A DNA stretch of 64,000 bases. Source: Leucogyrophana mollusca (lineage: Eukaryota; Basidiomycota; Agaricomycetes; Boletales). The position numbers were made by a program, and so were the translations under genes. This document shows, piece by piece, positions 23,401 to 35,963 of this stretch; the stretch's first letter is position 1, and the number at the start of each line of letters is the position of its first letter. The stretch is from positions 42,717 through 106,716 of the forward strand of contig MU266414.1 of the NCBI GenBank assembly GCA_021014945.1. Direction: 5' to 3'. Under the pieces are notes generated by a model. The model did not search any database. It was given only the letters and a program-made list of their open reading frames with translations, and was not told the DNA's origin.

Positions 23401-25833
23401 TGCGCAGCTCGTGGTCCGTATAGTATCCAGAGTCATCTGTTCGTCTGGGAGCCTTGGCTGAACTGATACCGTCGAGGTCTGTCCTTGTTCTCGGACGGGA
23501 TTTGGTATAGAAAGATCGATTGGGTGCTGTCCGTGTTCGGGTAAGGCCGCGTTCAGCAGTTGGAGAATCGGCAGACGAGGCAGTCGGTGACGTGGCGGTA
23601 CGTCCGAAGGGTGCTTGGGCGGCAGTTATAGTCTCATCTTCAGGTGTTAGGACAAATCGTTCATCTCGGTCTGCGCTGGCAGGTTCAGAGTCGTCGGTGT
23701 CAGTCTCCGGTCCAACAGATGACTCGTGTATACTCGTCGAGGGTGTAGGAATCATAGGTGTCGACGGAGGATATAGAGGCGTCATCGGTGTTTTAGCAAG
23801 TAGGGGCTCGACGAGCGCTTGCCAGGGGCCCTGAAATGGATTTCCATCGAGGTACAACTCCTGCAGCGAAGGGAGTAGACAGAGCCAACTGGGAAGGGAA
23901 TGCATCTTATTCCTTCGGATGCTGAGCGTGTGAAGCTTGTCTAGTTCGCATAGGGAATCAGGAAGAGTATTGATGCTAGTAGCATCTGCGATGAGCACGC
24001 GGAGAGACAACAGACGGGTCAAGAACATAGGCAGAACGCGGAGAGGATTTGAGGCGATATTGAGCTCCTCGAGATTTTCGCACAAAGAGAGGGCGGGAGG
24101 CAGCGCGACTAGGAAATTCGCGGAGATATCCAAGGCAAGGAGGGTGTGACAAATTTGTGGTAGACTGTTGGTCAAGAATGCTGGTACGGAATTGGGTGTA
24201 CTGGACGATCCGACAAGGAGATGAGTCGTGCCTGGTTAGAAAATCGATGCCTCAAGTCAGAAAGAGGCCACCACGGCGATTTTACGATAAGGTTGTTTTC
24301 CACGTACCGGGCTCAGCTTGTAAATGGACGATGGGAACGCCCTCTCCTTTGACAATAAGGCCTCGTCCTTCCTCCGCTACCACAGCCGCAGATGTACGCT
24401 CCTCTCCCTTTTCATCGTGATCATCCTCATCCTCGCACAAATCATCCGTTTCCTCGTCGGTAGTCAAACCAACCTCGTCCCTCTCGTCCACAGTCTGCCA
24501 GCCCATATCGAAGCTGGGGTTTTCCCGTAATCTTGGTACTCCGCTTTCGTGCATGCTATTGGTGTTACTGAGTCCGATAGAAGATGATCTCGATCTTATG
24601 CTGGCCGAGTACTCGGACCACCGAGTCTGATCTATGGGAGCTCTTCCTGCGGACGATGAAGCACTATTTTCACCAGCCAACATTTGCACCACATCGTCCG
24701 ATGTGATCCCCACAGCGACGCCAATTTCCTCGTCGTCCCCAGACACCACGTGGACGTGCCCGTAATCACTTGCTAGTGCGCTTCCCGAGCTAGTATAGGC
24801 CGACGAGCGAGTTGATGCAGAAGAGGAGCCGGCGGAAGAGAGAGCGGGGAGCGTCGAGGAGATACGATCAGAAATGCGATGATGTGGCGAACGCAGAGGA
24901 TATGGGTCTGGGAATTGGGATGGGTCAGGAAGGGGCGGCACTTTAGGTGGACGTGCGAATGAACGTGGTGGCGATGAGTCTAGGCGGAAAGAAGCTTCAC
25001 CCTCGGACACAGAGCGCGCAAGAGGCGAACGCAAAACAGTGTGAAGCACCTGTGGGGAAGCGGAAGGGCTACTCGCTGGCGGAGGTGGTTGTTCAGAGAC
25101 GAAACCGTCTGCAACAGCCATGACACTGAAACTCTGGGAGCTATACTCTGGGGACCAGAGTTCGTTTTCCCCAGCAGGGGTGGGGGTCGGTGCACGTGGG
25201 CGCGAACGAGCCGAATTCGGAGAATATGGGGAAGGCGGTAAGGCGGACGAGGGATGTGAAACAAGAAAATCTGTGTCTTTGGAAAAAATATCGTCAGCTG
25301 AGAAAGAGACTTGGGTGCGAAAAGGAATGTGGTGATGAACGGAACAAGGAAGGTAGCTGATGATACAGCGGCCGAATGGAGAGAGCGCCCATATGCGACT
25401 GTGGCTGAAAACAAGATCCAGGTCGAGCTTGAAATGCAATACGCAAGACTGGCTCGTCTACGCGATATTGTTAAGCGATAGCATTACCTTTGGCGATGTG
25501 AAAGGCACGTATGGACAATCTATTACAGACAAGAAAGCAGTAAACGAAGCAAATTCTCACCGGTTTGGCCCTTGAGTGAGCTTCCCGGCTCTATCCAGCT
25601 CGCGGGTCGATTTTTTTGGAGAGGCTCGGTGAGAGCATCGTTGCTGCCCGGCATAGGTGGAAGGGGTTTCTCGTAGAAGTGGGCGTACGACGAAGGGGAC
25701 CTTGGTGAATTCGGAGCAGAGGCTGATGGGACAAGAACTCTGGGGTGGGGGTTGCGGTTGTTCCTATGTGAGGTCGCGTGGCTGAGCTATTCTGTAAAAT
25801 TGTATGTATGGCATTTGCTACTTACGAGTCCAT
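20478..25833 (-). CDS. Rho guanine nucleotide exchange factor with N-terminal LRRs (LRR-DH-PH)
   Basis: Predicted to activate a Rho/Cdc42-type GTPase. Reading from the ATG at 25833: an 8-nt first exon joins exon 25763-25561 (RVLVPSASAPNSPR ...). A long Ser/Pro-rich region follows, then LRRs (LLALDISANFLVALPPAL, NLEELNIASNPLRVLP, KLHTLSIRRNKMHSLP, SLQELYLDGNPF). After about 500 low-complexity residues come the DH domain (TERTYVKGLQELVDIYIKP ... LLLPVQRIPRYRLLLEEL) and a PH domain (RLIMDGPLLLTRVV ... ALNWYRAINLH) ending at the TAG at 20478. Clear introns sit at 22052, 21655, 21280 and 20697. The 5' structure between 25560 and 25290 is ambiguous: several splice choices link the two clear N-terminal blocks. 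Length is about 1,600 residues. Confidence 0.85.
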
Positions 25834-26655
25834 TGCAACAGTCGCAGTCTCACCCAGGCTCAGTTATAATCACTGTGCCTGGCTTGATGGGAGTCCTACT
25901 TTTTATATCCTGCAGACACGTCCGACGTGGTACCAGTACAAGAGGCAGGAGCAGAGGTAGAGGCAGAGGCGAAGGCAGAGGCGAGAGGACGATGTTAGCT
26001 GGCAGTACAAGGAATAAAGCTAGTGAAGCTAGTAAAGTCTGATGGATGCTGGCTCCGGCCAAGTAATACGTCCTCGCCCAGCCAAAATTTCTCGAAACAT
26101 AATATTATGTATACCCTCCGACTTTACGGATACGTAAACTAATCTTTCCCAGATAATTGATGACAAGTGTACAGCTAATCCTCCATCTCCATCACCACTG
26201 GCATCATCATCTCTCCTTAAACTTGTTCCCAGCCCTCCAAGACTTATATGTATATCCTAGACGATCAATGTCGACAGACATATCCCTCCGATGTTTCAGC
26301 CTTTCCGAAGTTGCCCGCCATCATGCAGATATCCTCCCTTGGCATCAAGCCTACATGTGCTCAGAGCCCCAGAAGCAAGCTCGCACAACTGGCCCTGAGC
26401 CTGTGCACCGAACGACCTCTTCGAGCTTGTCCAGTTCAGTCCCGAGGTAAGAATATAATCCCTGTTCTCGAAGATTATTCAGCATCACCCTCCCACTCCA
26501 CCACCACGTCCACGGTCCCGTTAACGTTGCCAAACATATCCCCTCGGTTTTTCCGTTCTTCCCCTCTGTTGCCTGACATGCGACAGATGGTGACCAGAAT
26601 TGGCTCAGCGACCCTTGTCATCAGTCTGGCCATCACGCGCTCAAATAGCAACACG
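25834..26655. other. Gene-poor region upstream of the Rho GEF
   Basis: Holds the presumed promoter of the Rho GEF and a purine-rich tract at about 25945-25995 (AGAGG/CGAGAGG repeats). Open frames at 26157-26688 (plus) have no recognisable features. No gene supported. Confidence 0.4.
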
Positions 26656-26935
26656 TCAATAATCCAGCTGATGTGGGGACCGAGCTAGCACAAGGATCGC
26701 AAAACGGGGCTTACCGTCGGCCCACACGGTACATACCGCAGAATCACCGCATCCTCGGAATGACTGAAAAGGCTCCCGAGGAACGCGTTGGAGACAATTG
26801 ACCCTCACTTGTGACGCCGCCAAGTCCAATGTCGACAGCGGAATATCATTAAGTCCGCAATTCTTTCGATCCCAAGTTACATCGAACCTCCTTGAGTCGG
26901 TCACGTAAAGCGATGACGGACTGTTCCAGCATCGA
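26656..26935 (-). other. Possible small spliced gene, start unresolved
   Basis: On the minus strand a frame with DIPLSTLDLAASQ is followed by two intron-like gaps with good sites: 26808-26764 (GTGAGG to TTTTCAG) and 26736-26668 (GTATGT to CATCAG). Splicing gives ...LAASQ-SFRGCGDSA-LDY-stop at 26656. An ATG at about 26945 opens a helical stretch (MLEQSVIALRDRLKE), but I could not join it in phase to the later exon. I do not recognise the product. It may instead be the 3' region of ELP4, whose stop is at 26965. Confidence 0.25.
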
Positions 26936-26964
26936 GGGGGATAAGATAAGAAATTCCACTGCGA

Positions 26965-28503
26965 TCAGAAATCGTATAGATCCGGTCGGTCAGAGTGGAA
27001 TGCGACCTTCTTCTTCGGCTTCTTCATCTTTGAAGGCTCCGCGATTGGCTGCGGCCCTTTCGGGATTTCTTCGCCGGCCTTCAAATCCTCAACGGCCTCC
27101 AATTCAACTTCCACGTGAGCGGTCGCTTTCTTTCGTTCTCCGTCGGCATTGATGGAGGGCGGCTCCAAAAGAGCGCCCGCTTCAAGCGCTATCGCATTGG
27201 TTGACGGCGTGGTGCGCCTCTCGGTGACACCACCTTCCAGATCGAGGTGCAATGTCTCAAAAATCAACCGTTTGCGCATACACTTGAATGCGAGATTATT
27301 TTCACCCGTCCCACCTGCTCCTCCAGCAGACGATGACAACCCGCGGAGGGCGGAAAATCTGTCACTTGGGGGAAGAATGGAATGGGGTGCGGGGAGCGTG
27401 TGAATTTGAAGGAGGCCGTGATGAGATGGGAAGAGAGAGATGAGGGAAGGATTGGCTAAAAGTGTATCAGAGTCAGTGTATGGGAATATTTGATGGAATA
27501 TCACTGCACGCACCGCCGAAGGCTGTCATGCCTATCGCTGCGTCAGCGAGCCAACCAACTTTTTGTTGCCAACCAGGTCCTCCCCAAGCATCTGTACAGA
27601 TATGGGGAGAAAAAGAAACCGAAGCGCAGCCATGAGGGTGCCGGCGAAGCAGCCCCCTAAGAGAGTGCAAGAAATACAGGATATCCTATGATTCCATTTG
27701 AGGACAGTAGGAGATGAGGTGAGGATATCGTACATACTGCTGGACTAAGATCTCCCCACTGGGGAGACCCAAGAGCACGGATTGACATACGAACAGGCTG
27801 AGCCGCAGATGATGCGACAAGAATGTCTTGGATCTGTTGAATGATCCTCCTGACAGGAACGTCCTGGTCATGAGGGGAATCCACGTCCAGAAACGTCAAT
27901 TTCCCTGCCACTATAGCAGCATCAACCACTGATTCGGGTATTCGACACGTCAGGTCGAACGTGAAGCAATAGTCATCTGCCGATCTACAAGCATCGCCCA
28001 CGAAAAGAGGGTTGATTGAGCGACACTTGGCCATACTAACTCAGAGAACTCACATACGAGGTTGCGGATGAGACCGTGGTCTGAAATCTCTTCATTTGTT
28101 CGTATCGCCATGCGATCTTGATTTTGTCGTCGTGCTGGATAGCCTTCTCGTCGTCCTCGTCCTCTACCCTGCTGGGTGGTGTGGATGTAGATTGTAGACT
28201 GCCAGGTGTCCACATGCATTCCTTGACGAGGTGTATGGCATCGTCGTCCGCGACGCATATTTTGTGACCGCAGGACAATCCTTGAGCAATGAAATACTTT
28301 TGTACAAGTTCGCCATACGCAGAATGGCTATCGGGTGCAAGGACGACGAGCAAACAAGACAAGGGCAGACCGCCGCCGAGGATGTCGTCGAGAGAAGGTA
28401 TCCCGGTGGACGTAATTATGGTGGAAAGAGAAGCTGGTGAGAAACGAGTCCCAGGTGCCAGACTTGCTTGTTTAGAGGGAGCCTTTCGCTTGAAGGAAGA
28501 CAT
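26965..28503 (-). CDS. ELP4: Elongator complex subunit Elp4
   Basis: Elp4 is one of the RecA-like subunits of the Elp4-5-6 ring that helps Elongator modify wobble uridines in tRNA. Four exons, 28503-28058, 27984-27738, 27685-27514 and 27455-26965, give 451 residues with all joins in phase. Family features: the opening KRKAPSK...PGTRFSPAS, STGIPSLDDILGGGLPL (a degenerate P-loop-like strand), VLAPDSHSAYGELVQKYF, DYCFTFDLTCRIP, and ILYFLHSLRGLLRRHPHGCAS. The C-terminal half keeps LISLFPSHHGLLQIHTLPAPHS and KRLIFETLHLDLEGG, then ends with PKKKVAFHSDRPDLYDF. The start ATG at 28503 is the first one leading into KRKAPSK. The gene lies 182 bp downstream of the MYND gene on the same strand. Confidence 0.9.
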
Positions 28504-28685
28504 GCCAGTGCGATGGAGCCGATCGAACGTTAACAACGATATAATCTGCAGGTCACAGCTGCCAATTGTTGCAGTCGCAAGCTATGTGGAGAGTTGCATT
28601 CAAGGAGGTTTGTACTGCGACCAAGAAAGTATTATAATACAGCAATCATCAGCAACGACAAACTATCTATGCTTGACTACATCTG

Positions 28686-30467
28686 TCAATCCAAACTGTT
28701 CAAAGACAGCTTTTCCACCTTGCTCAACAAATCCTGTGTTTCCGGAGACATGGATATGGGGGTGACCCCTGCCTCTGGGTTTATTAGAGTGGGCTTCTGA
28801 GTCTTGGCTTCATCCACTTTGCCTCCAACAACCCTCATGGTAAACCCGTTCGGAACATTGGGAAGACGAGTGGATCCAAGGTTCCTCTGCCCCGGACGCT
28901 GGAATGGATTGAGTTCGATGGGATACTCCCGCGATCTAACCATGTTCGCCATGTCTTCCTGTCTCATCCCTTTCGAAAGATGTGGCATGGCTGCAGCCAC
29001 GATTTGAGGGAACCCATCCCTCTGCACCTCCGCTGACTGCTCTGCGTACTCTGTAACGGCAAAAGGCGTATTTTCGACATGAGAGTAGAGGATGACAAAC
29101 TGCCAAGCGGGGTAGCTCAGTAGCCCTGCATTTGGGGCGACGATGGCATCGGGGAAGCTGTTTGTAAGCGCCGGCAAGCGGGGGTCCCAATTTTCATGCT
29201 CCCCGTGCAGATAGATGGCTAGGGTGCCTTTACCACAAGAAGAGGGACCGGTGTAAGTGTAGACCGGCTCATTCCGTGTAGCCTTCATGACAAGGCTGTT
29301 TTCCTTCGCTTGTTTGACGATATGATGTACCGCGGGTCCAAAAAACGTGAGTTTGATGTCGGTATAAGGCAAGAGTAAGGCCAACTCGGAAAACCTATCG
29401 TCAACGTCAGTGATTATTCAACAAGGATCCAACGGAGGAGAGCGCACAAAGGCAACATGTTTAGTTCAACCTCTGCCCCAAGGTAATGCACATTGACAGC
29501 CTGACGTGCGTCCGGAGAATTGCGAGCTGGGCCAGTGACGTGCAAGACATGCACGAGTAGTTGGTAGACGGTGAGAGGGTAATGCATAAGGAGAGCGGTC
29601 GGAGAATCCTTTGGTAGATTACGCCAACGGTACCAGGAATCCCAGTCCACGACACTACCATTAGAGGCAATAGCAGGCTCGCGAACATCCCCAAATACCA
29701 GCGACGGGATGAGGCGTTTCTCTACCCGCCAGCCAGACGCGTCATCGAGATGTTGCTCCTCGAGAAGCTGATAGCCATGTTGATATCCCCCCGCCGCGGG
29801 TATAACAAACGGAGACCCGGTCGACTGCGTGTTTTCGTCTGGGCGGGCAAGATGAGGGTTGTTACCGCCTGGAGCACTCCAGTAGCCGTAGCCCTCAGCC
29901 CCAAGGACACCAAAGTATGCACGCATGATAGCATCCGCGAAAGTTCCATCCGCCTCAACACGTCCCCAGGTAAACTGCTTGAGGATTTGCTGAACGTTCG
30001 CGACTTTCTGCATGTGCACCTAAGGACATACGTCAGTGCCACCACACACAACAGCTGGGGACAAGTTTTACCCTGTTCTTCTGACAGAAGAATTTGTGGT
30101 TGAGTGTTCCAAACCTGCCAGCTTTCCAATTCGCAGTGTGGCACTTCATGGTTGCAAGTTAGTTAACTTTCACCCTCGCCGACGTCTGGCATACTGACAT
30201 TCTTCGAGCAATAGATGGCGGATTTGCATCCAGAGCACACGAGAGGCTGCCAGGCAATACAGGTCATCACGGGGCACTTTCACAAGGATACAAGCATTTG
30301 CGCACCTTACTGCTCACGATCGGCTTATCGCAATTCGCGCAGGTCGGCACAGCACCGAAATCTAGGTTCTCGGGATGACCTCCAGGACGCTGCTCTTTTT
30401 TCAGCTCTGTAGCAGCCTTGTAGCTCAGGCGGATGATATCCGCGTTGGTGGGCATTCTTCTTGCCAT
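28686..30467 (-). CDS. MYND zinc finger protein with MSS51_C-like domain
   Basis: Five exons, 30467-30306, 30246-30199, 30143-30072, 30019-29448 and 29394-28686, give 520 residues. The MYND finger at about 43-85 has CANC, CSGC, YCSKNCH and a stretched W-x8-HKFFC end; its cysteines come from three exons, which supports the splicing. The rest matches the MSS51 C-terminal domain: WRNLPKDSPTALLMHYPLT, VHYLGAEVELNMLPLFSELA and LPYTDIKLTFFGPAVHHI. Mss51 in yeast is a COX1 mRNA translational activator in mitochondria, but Agaricomycetes have several related MYND proteins, so orthology is not proven. It shares a 347-bp divergent promoter with IMP1. Start ATG at 30467; the protein has no obvious long targeting peptide. 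Confidence 0.85.
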
Positions 30468-30814
30468 TCTTCAAGTCCTTGGTGCAGGGGTTAGGAGAGA
30501 CTGGCCGATTGTTGGCCGCAAAGTGCAAGTAGCTGGCATTTATATCGTGATGAAGCCTCGAGGCAGCTGGAGCCTGGAGTTGCGTGTGATGGTGAATATC
30601 CATTTGACGGTTCGTAGAGGAGACTAGACCGTAGATTACTTACAGCTGTAACATCTTTTCATTTGAACGATTCATGCGATCCGCTTTTCAATTTCGGTTG
30701 GAGCATTGGAAAGCTGTTAGAAAGATCGAGAAAAGATAGTTTTATATACTCACACAGGCTTGGACGTTCCGTTTTTTGTGCCGTTACGGCCAAGTCACGG
30801 CCCCAGCTGCTCCC
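30468..30814. promoter_or_regulatory. Divergent promoter between the MYND gene and IMP1
   Basis: 347 bp between two start codons pointing away from each other. No strong TATA element is seen. The arrangement would allow shared regulation of two genes whose relatives act in cytochrome oxidase biogenesis. Confidence 0.4.
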
Positions 30815-31515
30815 ATGGTATACTGGCATCCGTCATGGTCGCGCAGCTCAGAACGAGCTCTTAGAAGGCTCTCCCTCGGAACTCTGCATGTTCGTAGAGC
30901 ACTCACATTTCACGCGGCACACTCAAATGTCGAAAATAGGTTGTAAATTTCGTATTCGCTTTTCACCTCTTCAAGGAATTCGTTGGGAGCCCTTCTTTGG
31001 TGCGTGCGGTGCACCCTCCACAGTCACAATGCTTTCTTGACTTCCATATCGTGCAGATGGCAGGCCCGTCCATGTTACCTACTCTAGGCACAGAGGGGGA
31101 GCTCGTCATAGAGAGTATCCTTCCTCACCGACTCTTCCCTAGCCGTCTGGCTCGAGGTGAACTTATAACGCTAAAGTCGCCCATCAATCCATCCCGCATC
31201 ATCTGCAAACGTGTTATAGGACTGCCTGGAGATGTTATCTGTGTCGACCCATCCGGACTCAAAGCCCCAAGTACTGAGCACGTTGTTGTCCCAAAGGGCC
31301 ACATTTGGATCGCAGGGGACAACGCGGCTTGTTCCACTGACTCCAGGGACTATGGCCCGGTCTCGATGGCTTTGATTAGAGGTAAAGTCGCCGCTAGGGT
31401 ACGTTTCTATGTCCTAGTGTGGGTCTGTCTCAATGACGACATCGGCTTGCATAAGATCTACCCCTTCGGACGTTTCACTATTTTTTCCAACAGCAGCACA
31501 TATATTGACGCTTGA
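30815..31515 (+). CDS. IMP1: Mitochondrial inner membrane peptidase, Imp1 type (S26)
   Basis: Removes sorting peptides from proteins facing the intermembrane space, Cox2 among them in yeast. Four exons, 30815-30889, 30940-30999, 31057-31398 and 31456-31515, give 178 residues, about the usual length. One N-terminal membrane helix (VVNFVFAFHLFKEFVG) precedes the catalytic Ser50 in AGPSMLPT; the general-base Lys96 lies in ICKRVIGLPGD. The third signature is VPKGHIWIAGDNAACSTDSR followed by YGPV. The NSRYG-like box reads DSRDYGPV, typical of Imp1 rather than Imp2. The start at 30815 gives a short basic leader (SWSRSSERALRRLS). Convergent with the TTC1 gene downstream, 168 bp apart. Confidence 0.9.
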
Positions 31516-31683
31516 CGCAATGCCAGCTTCGCGGTTCTCGCGAGTGATCGGGCCAGTTCATGAGGAGAGACGGTGTTACGGTATCTAAGACAGATGCATG
31601 GGATTATACTTGTTACTTGTATCTAATGCAATGTCTCTTGGAGACGATGACAGGTCTAGTTGATATCGGCGAGCACGATGAGA

Positions 31684-32692
31684 TCATCGCGAAAAATTCA
31701 TGGAGTAGCCCCCTTGCCCATTAGGCTCAAATTTGAAGTTGTCAGTGGATAGACCAAAGTTGCCTACAGGGTCCCGGTCACCCTCGGCCAGTATCTTCTA
31801 GACTACGTGGATTGTGACTTACCTAGGATGCTATTCCCCAACCCTTTCAACTTGGACATCATTTCATCTGTCTCCCTTTTCTGCGCAGCCTCTTGCCGAG
31901 GTTTAAGGGACTGCAGCGACCGTTTGACCTGAGCGAGCTGGAGTGATGATGGGGGTAGCAACTCGAGAAGAGCTGTGTAATCTGGGCAACGGCGTGAGCC
32001 AAGGGAGTACTGCCTGCGAGAAGAGTTCGAACCTTCTTGAGCGCGACTGAGTGATGACCAGGTATCGATCTTTTCGTTAGAGGCTGCTCGCCGCTGGAGT
32101 GCCTTGATGTATTTGGGATCATCTAACAGAGCTAAAGGGTACCTAAGTTCACCATCTGAGGGCCGCAGGGCCGACCCAAGGCAGACCTTGTGTGCAAGCC
32201 TCGACTACACCCTTGTGGTCCTCCTGTGCCGTTCCGTCTGTGACTCTGGATTACCACGCATGGCAGAAGGTGCACGCACCACTTTGACAAGACAAGCACC
32301 AATGTTTGCATTCAGTACTGCTCGAGCCTTTGAGCATTCCAGCTCAAGCTCGCTAGGTGGATCAATGGCGGGGTGTTCCGGCGCTGTGCCTTTGGTGTCT
32401 CTTGGGGGATGCAAGTCCAACTCTTCGTCTGGGTCTGCCTCATCGATCGGTAGAGTCTGCGATTCCTTCCTGTTGGGCAATCGAGCGAGCGCGCCTCTGT
32501 AAGAAACGAGGGCTTCGTTCCATTGACTAGCTCTGAAGTGTTCGTTTCCCTCTTGCTTCAGCTCTTCCGCCTCACGGAGACAATTCTAAGCAAGACACAG
32601 TCAGCGAGTAGTCCTGGGCTAACAACAATCACGCTAGCCTCGAGGGTAGTGTCGTTTGGCGCGTCTGTGCTGGACGATGATAGATCAGCCAT
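31684..32692 (-). CDS. TPR protein of the TTC1 family
   Basis: Six exons, 32692-32633, 32585-32280, 32223-32187, 32131-32033, 31981-31823 and 31763-31684, give 246 residues. TPR motifs: LREAEELKQEGNEHFRASQW, ARAVLNANIGACLVKVEDHK and ALLDDPKYIKALQRRAASNE. The C-terminus is diagnostic for TTC1 homologues: MMSKLKGLGNSILGNFGLST then DNFKFEPNGQGGYSMNF. Human TTC1 is a small co-chaperone-like adaptor that binds Hsp90/Hsp70 tails and Ras/G-alpha proteins; that role is inference here. An acidic insert (PIDEADPDEELDLHPPRD) separates the first two repeats. The start at 32692 is the only ATG before in-frame stops. Confidence 0.88.
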
Positions 32693-33057
32693 CGGACAAT
32701 GCCGGAGTAGTTCACCGAGTCGTCAAATCGGGATGACCTCCTCCTCCGAGGTTCGCGAATGCAAAGCTATCTATGACTCGGCTTTGTGACTGCCGCAGAC
32801 GACGCAAGCCCATCGGAGACGTATAAACGCCCCTGCGAAACATTCCACGCTGATACGATATCACTAATTTTGGCAACCGTCCATTGATGCCCTTAGCCCA
32901 GGGCTTGCGATTTGACCCACCCCTGTACTAATATTCACTGACAGGTATGCTGACCCCGTCTATTCCAAAGGTATAAAAAGGGGCTTCAATTGGTTCATGT
33001 TGTATTATCTTTCCAACGCATTCCCTTAAAATCAACATCACTCTACCGAACACACCA
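32693..33057. promoter_or_regulatory. Divergent promoter, TTC1 gene and SDR gene
   Basis: 365 bp between two divergent start codons. TATAAAA at 32972-32978, 80 bp before the SDR start, is the best TATA box in this half of the window. Confidence 0.5.
32972..32978 (+). promoter_or_regulatory. TATA box of the SDR gene
   Basis: TATAAAA 80 bp upstream of the start codon at 33058. Confidence 0.5.
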
Positions 33058-34137
33058 ATGCCTTCCATCAACGACAGTAAATGCATCCTCATCGTCGGGT
33101 CTACCGCTGGCTTAGGACGTTCACTCGCCCTCGGCATCTTGGCCTTACCTTCCAAGCCTACAGTCATTGTCTGCGGTCGTCGTAAAGAGCGACTAGATGA
33201 GCTCGTTGCCGCCCATGGAGGCGACGGAAGGCTCAAGGCCGTCCAGCTTGACGTCGCGACTGACCGTGCGTCCTTGAAAGCATCGGTTGAAGATATCGTC
33301 AAGCAATACCCAGAGGCACGTTGTTCACCGTTGGCCGTACCAATCATCATTGTCTGACCTTTTATTCAGCTGGATGCTATCATGCTTTCCAGCGGGATTC
33401 AACATATATACAACTTTTCCAAGCCTGAAACCATTGACCTCGACAGTAAGTAAATTTGCTCCCGCTGTACAGTGTATGATGGTAGATTGCACACTCGTTT
33501 CATAGATATCGCGAGCGAACTCACCGTCAACTACATTTCGATCGTCAGCATGATCACGTTCTTCCTACCGCATCTCATCAAAATTGGGGTTAGCAATGGT
33601 TCATTTTATGCTCGTTGTATCTCTCTGACCACCGTTCACAGGAAACTCGCCCGAGTTTTATCTATACGATATCTTCGGGCCTTGCCGTTGTTCCCTCTCC
33701 CATTGTAGCAAACTACTCTGCTACTAAAGCTGCTATCCACAGCCTAAGCTTGTCCCTGAACGTCCAGCTGAAGGACCAGAACGTCCACGTCGTCGAGATC
33801 TTACCGCCGTGAGTATCTTTACCATCCTGCCACTACCCATACTTGATCTTCTCACAGTCTGGTTGAGTCGGAACTCCACGACCGTAAGTTAAGCAGCCGT
33901 GTTACCATCATTTTAACTCAATTGCGTTACGCAGACCAAGGGAAGTCCGAGGTTTACTCCAAATTCTGGATGTCGCTCGAAGAGTTCACCAAGGCCACGA
34001 TGGAGTGCTTGGAGCGGGGAGATGCACAAGTCCCGATCGGCGCAATTGCGGGGAGCTACGCAAAGTATGAAACCGGGAAGTTGGATAGTGTCGCCCAGAT
34101 GCGAGCGGCCCAACTTAAAGCCATGGAGGGAAAATAA
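33058..34137 (+). CDS. Short-chain dehydrogenase/reductase (DltE-like)
   Basis: NAD(P)-dependent oxidoreductase of the classical SDR fold; substrate unknown. Six exons, 33058-33315, 33370-33445, 33506-33588, 33642-33808, 33858-33883 and 33935-34137, give 270 residues. The cofactor loop is variant: ILIVGSTAGLGRSLA. CGRRKERLDEL follows strand two, LDVATD and LSSGIQ are the NAG-like positions, and the catalytic site reads TISSGLAVVPSP...YSATKAAIHS, giving the Ser, Tyr and Lys of the triad. The sequence resembles fungal NAD-binding proteins annotated as DltE-like. The first intron begins with GC instead of GT (33316-33317). Confidence 0.85.
33316..33369 (+). other. GC-AG intron in the SDR gene
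   Basis: 54 nt, starting GCACGT and ending TATTCAG. Only this splice joins KQYPE to LDAIMLSSG in phase; the nearby GT would break the frame. Confidence 0.65.
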
Positions 34138-34360
34138 GCGGGACCCAGTTATGTATTTGTAGCTTACCAGCTCTTAAATTATGGTCCGAGTGCCATAATA
34201 GTAACAGTATGTAGGGGTTATATACGTCGCGTCGTAGGACACGGGTCACGTGTTTACAAGATCTATACCGAGTCACCTATCAGTCGTGAATCTGACTCCC
34301 CGATCAATAAAAATCGAGCCCTTACCCTTCACCATTCTCGGTTCTCTTATATTCCACACC

Positions 34361-35624
<1,264 letters not shown>

Positions 35625-35963
35625 ACAGAACCAAAATAGCCAAACTGTCAGATACCCTAGAGAACGTGAAGGACGACGGGGAGCTCAAGCAAACTAGATG
35701 ATACTCTGTACCATAGACCTGGACTGAGAAACCCACTTATAAGCGCTGCCTTTCCAAAGCTTACTGCGAAGAAGCCTAGGGCGTCGATCATTCATTGCGA
35801 CGGAAGCTGTGCTATTTGTGTGCCAGTGATGAGCGTTGTCACCTCGCCAAGAGTCAACGACAGGCTGTTCTGCAACTGTTTGAGACTAGCCACAAGGGAC
35901 ACTTGTCAGTACGTTAAAACATAGCCTTTTCTCTGGTCTTGCTAATACTAATAATCATACCAA
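35625..35963 (+). other. Intergenic region downstream of LYS1
   Basis: 339 bp between plus-strand genes. No ORF, repeat or clear TATA element seen. Confidence 0.4.

Noticed and set aside
29100..29130. GGTAGCTCAGTAGCCC, resembling a tRNA D-arm
   Set aside because: Inside the MYND gene coding sequence (antisense) with no matching tRNA arms.
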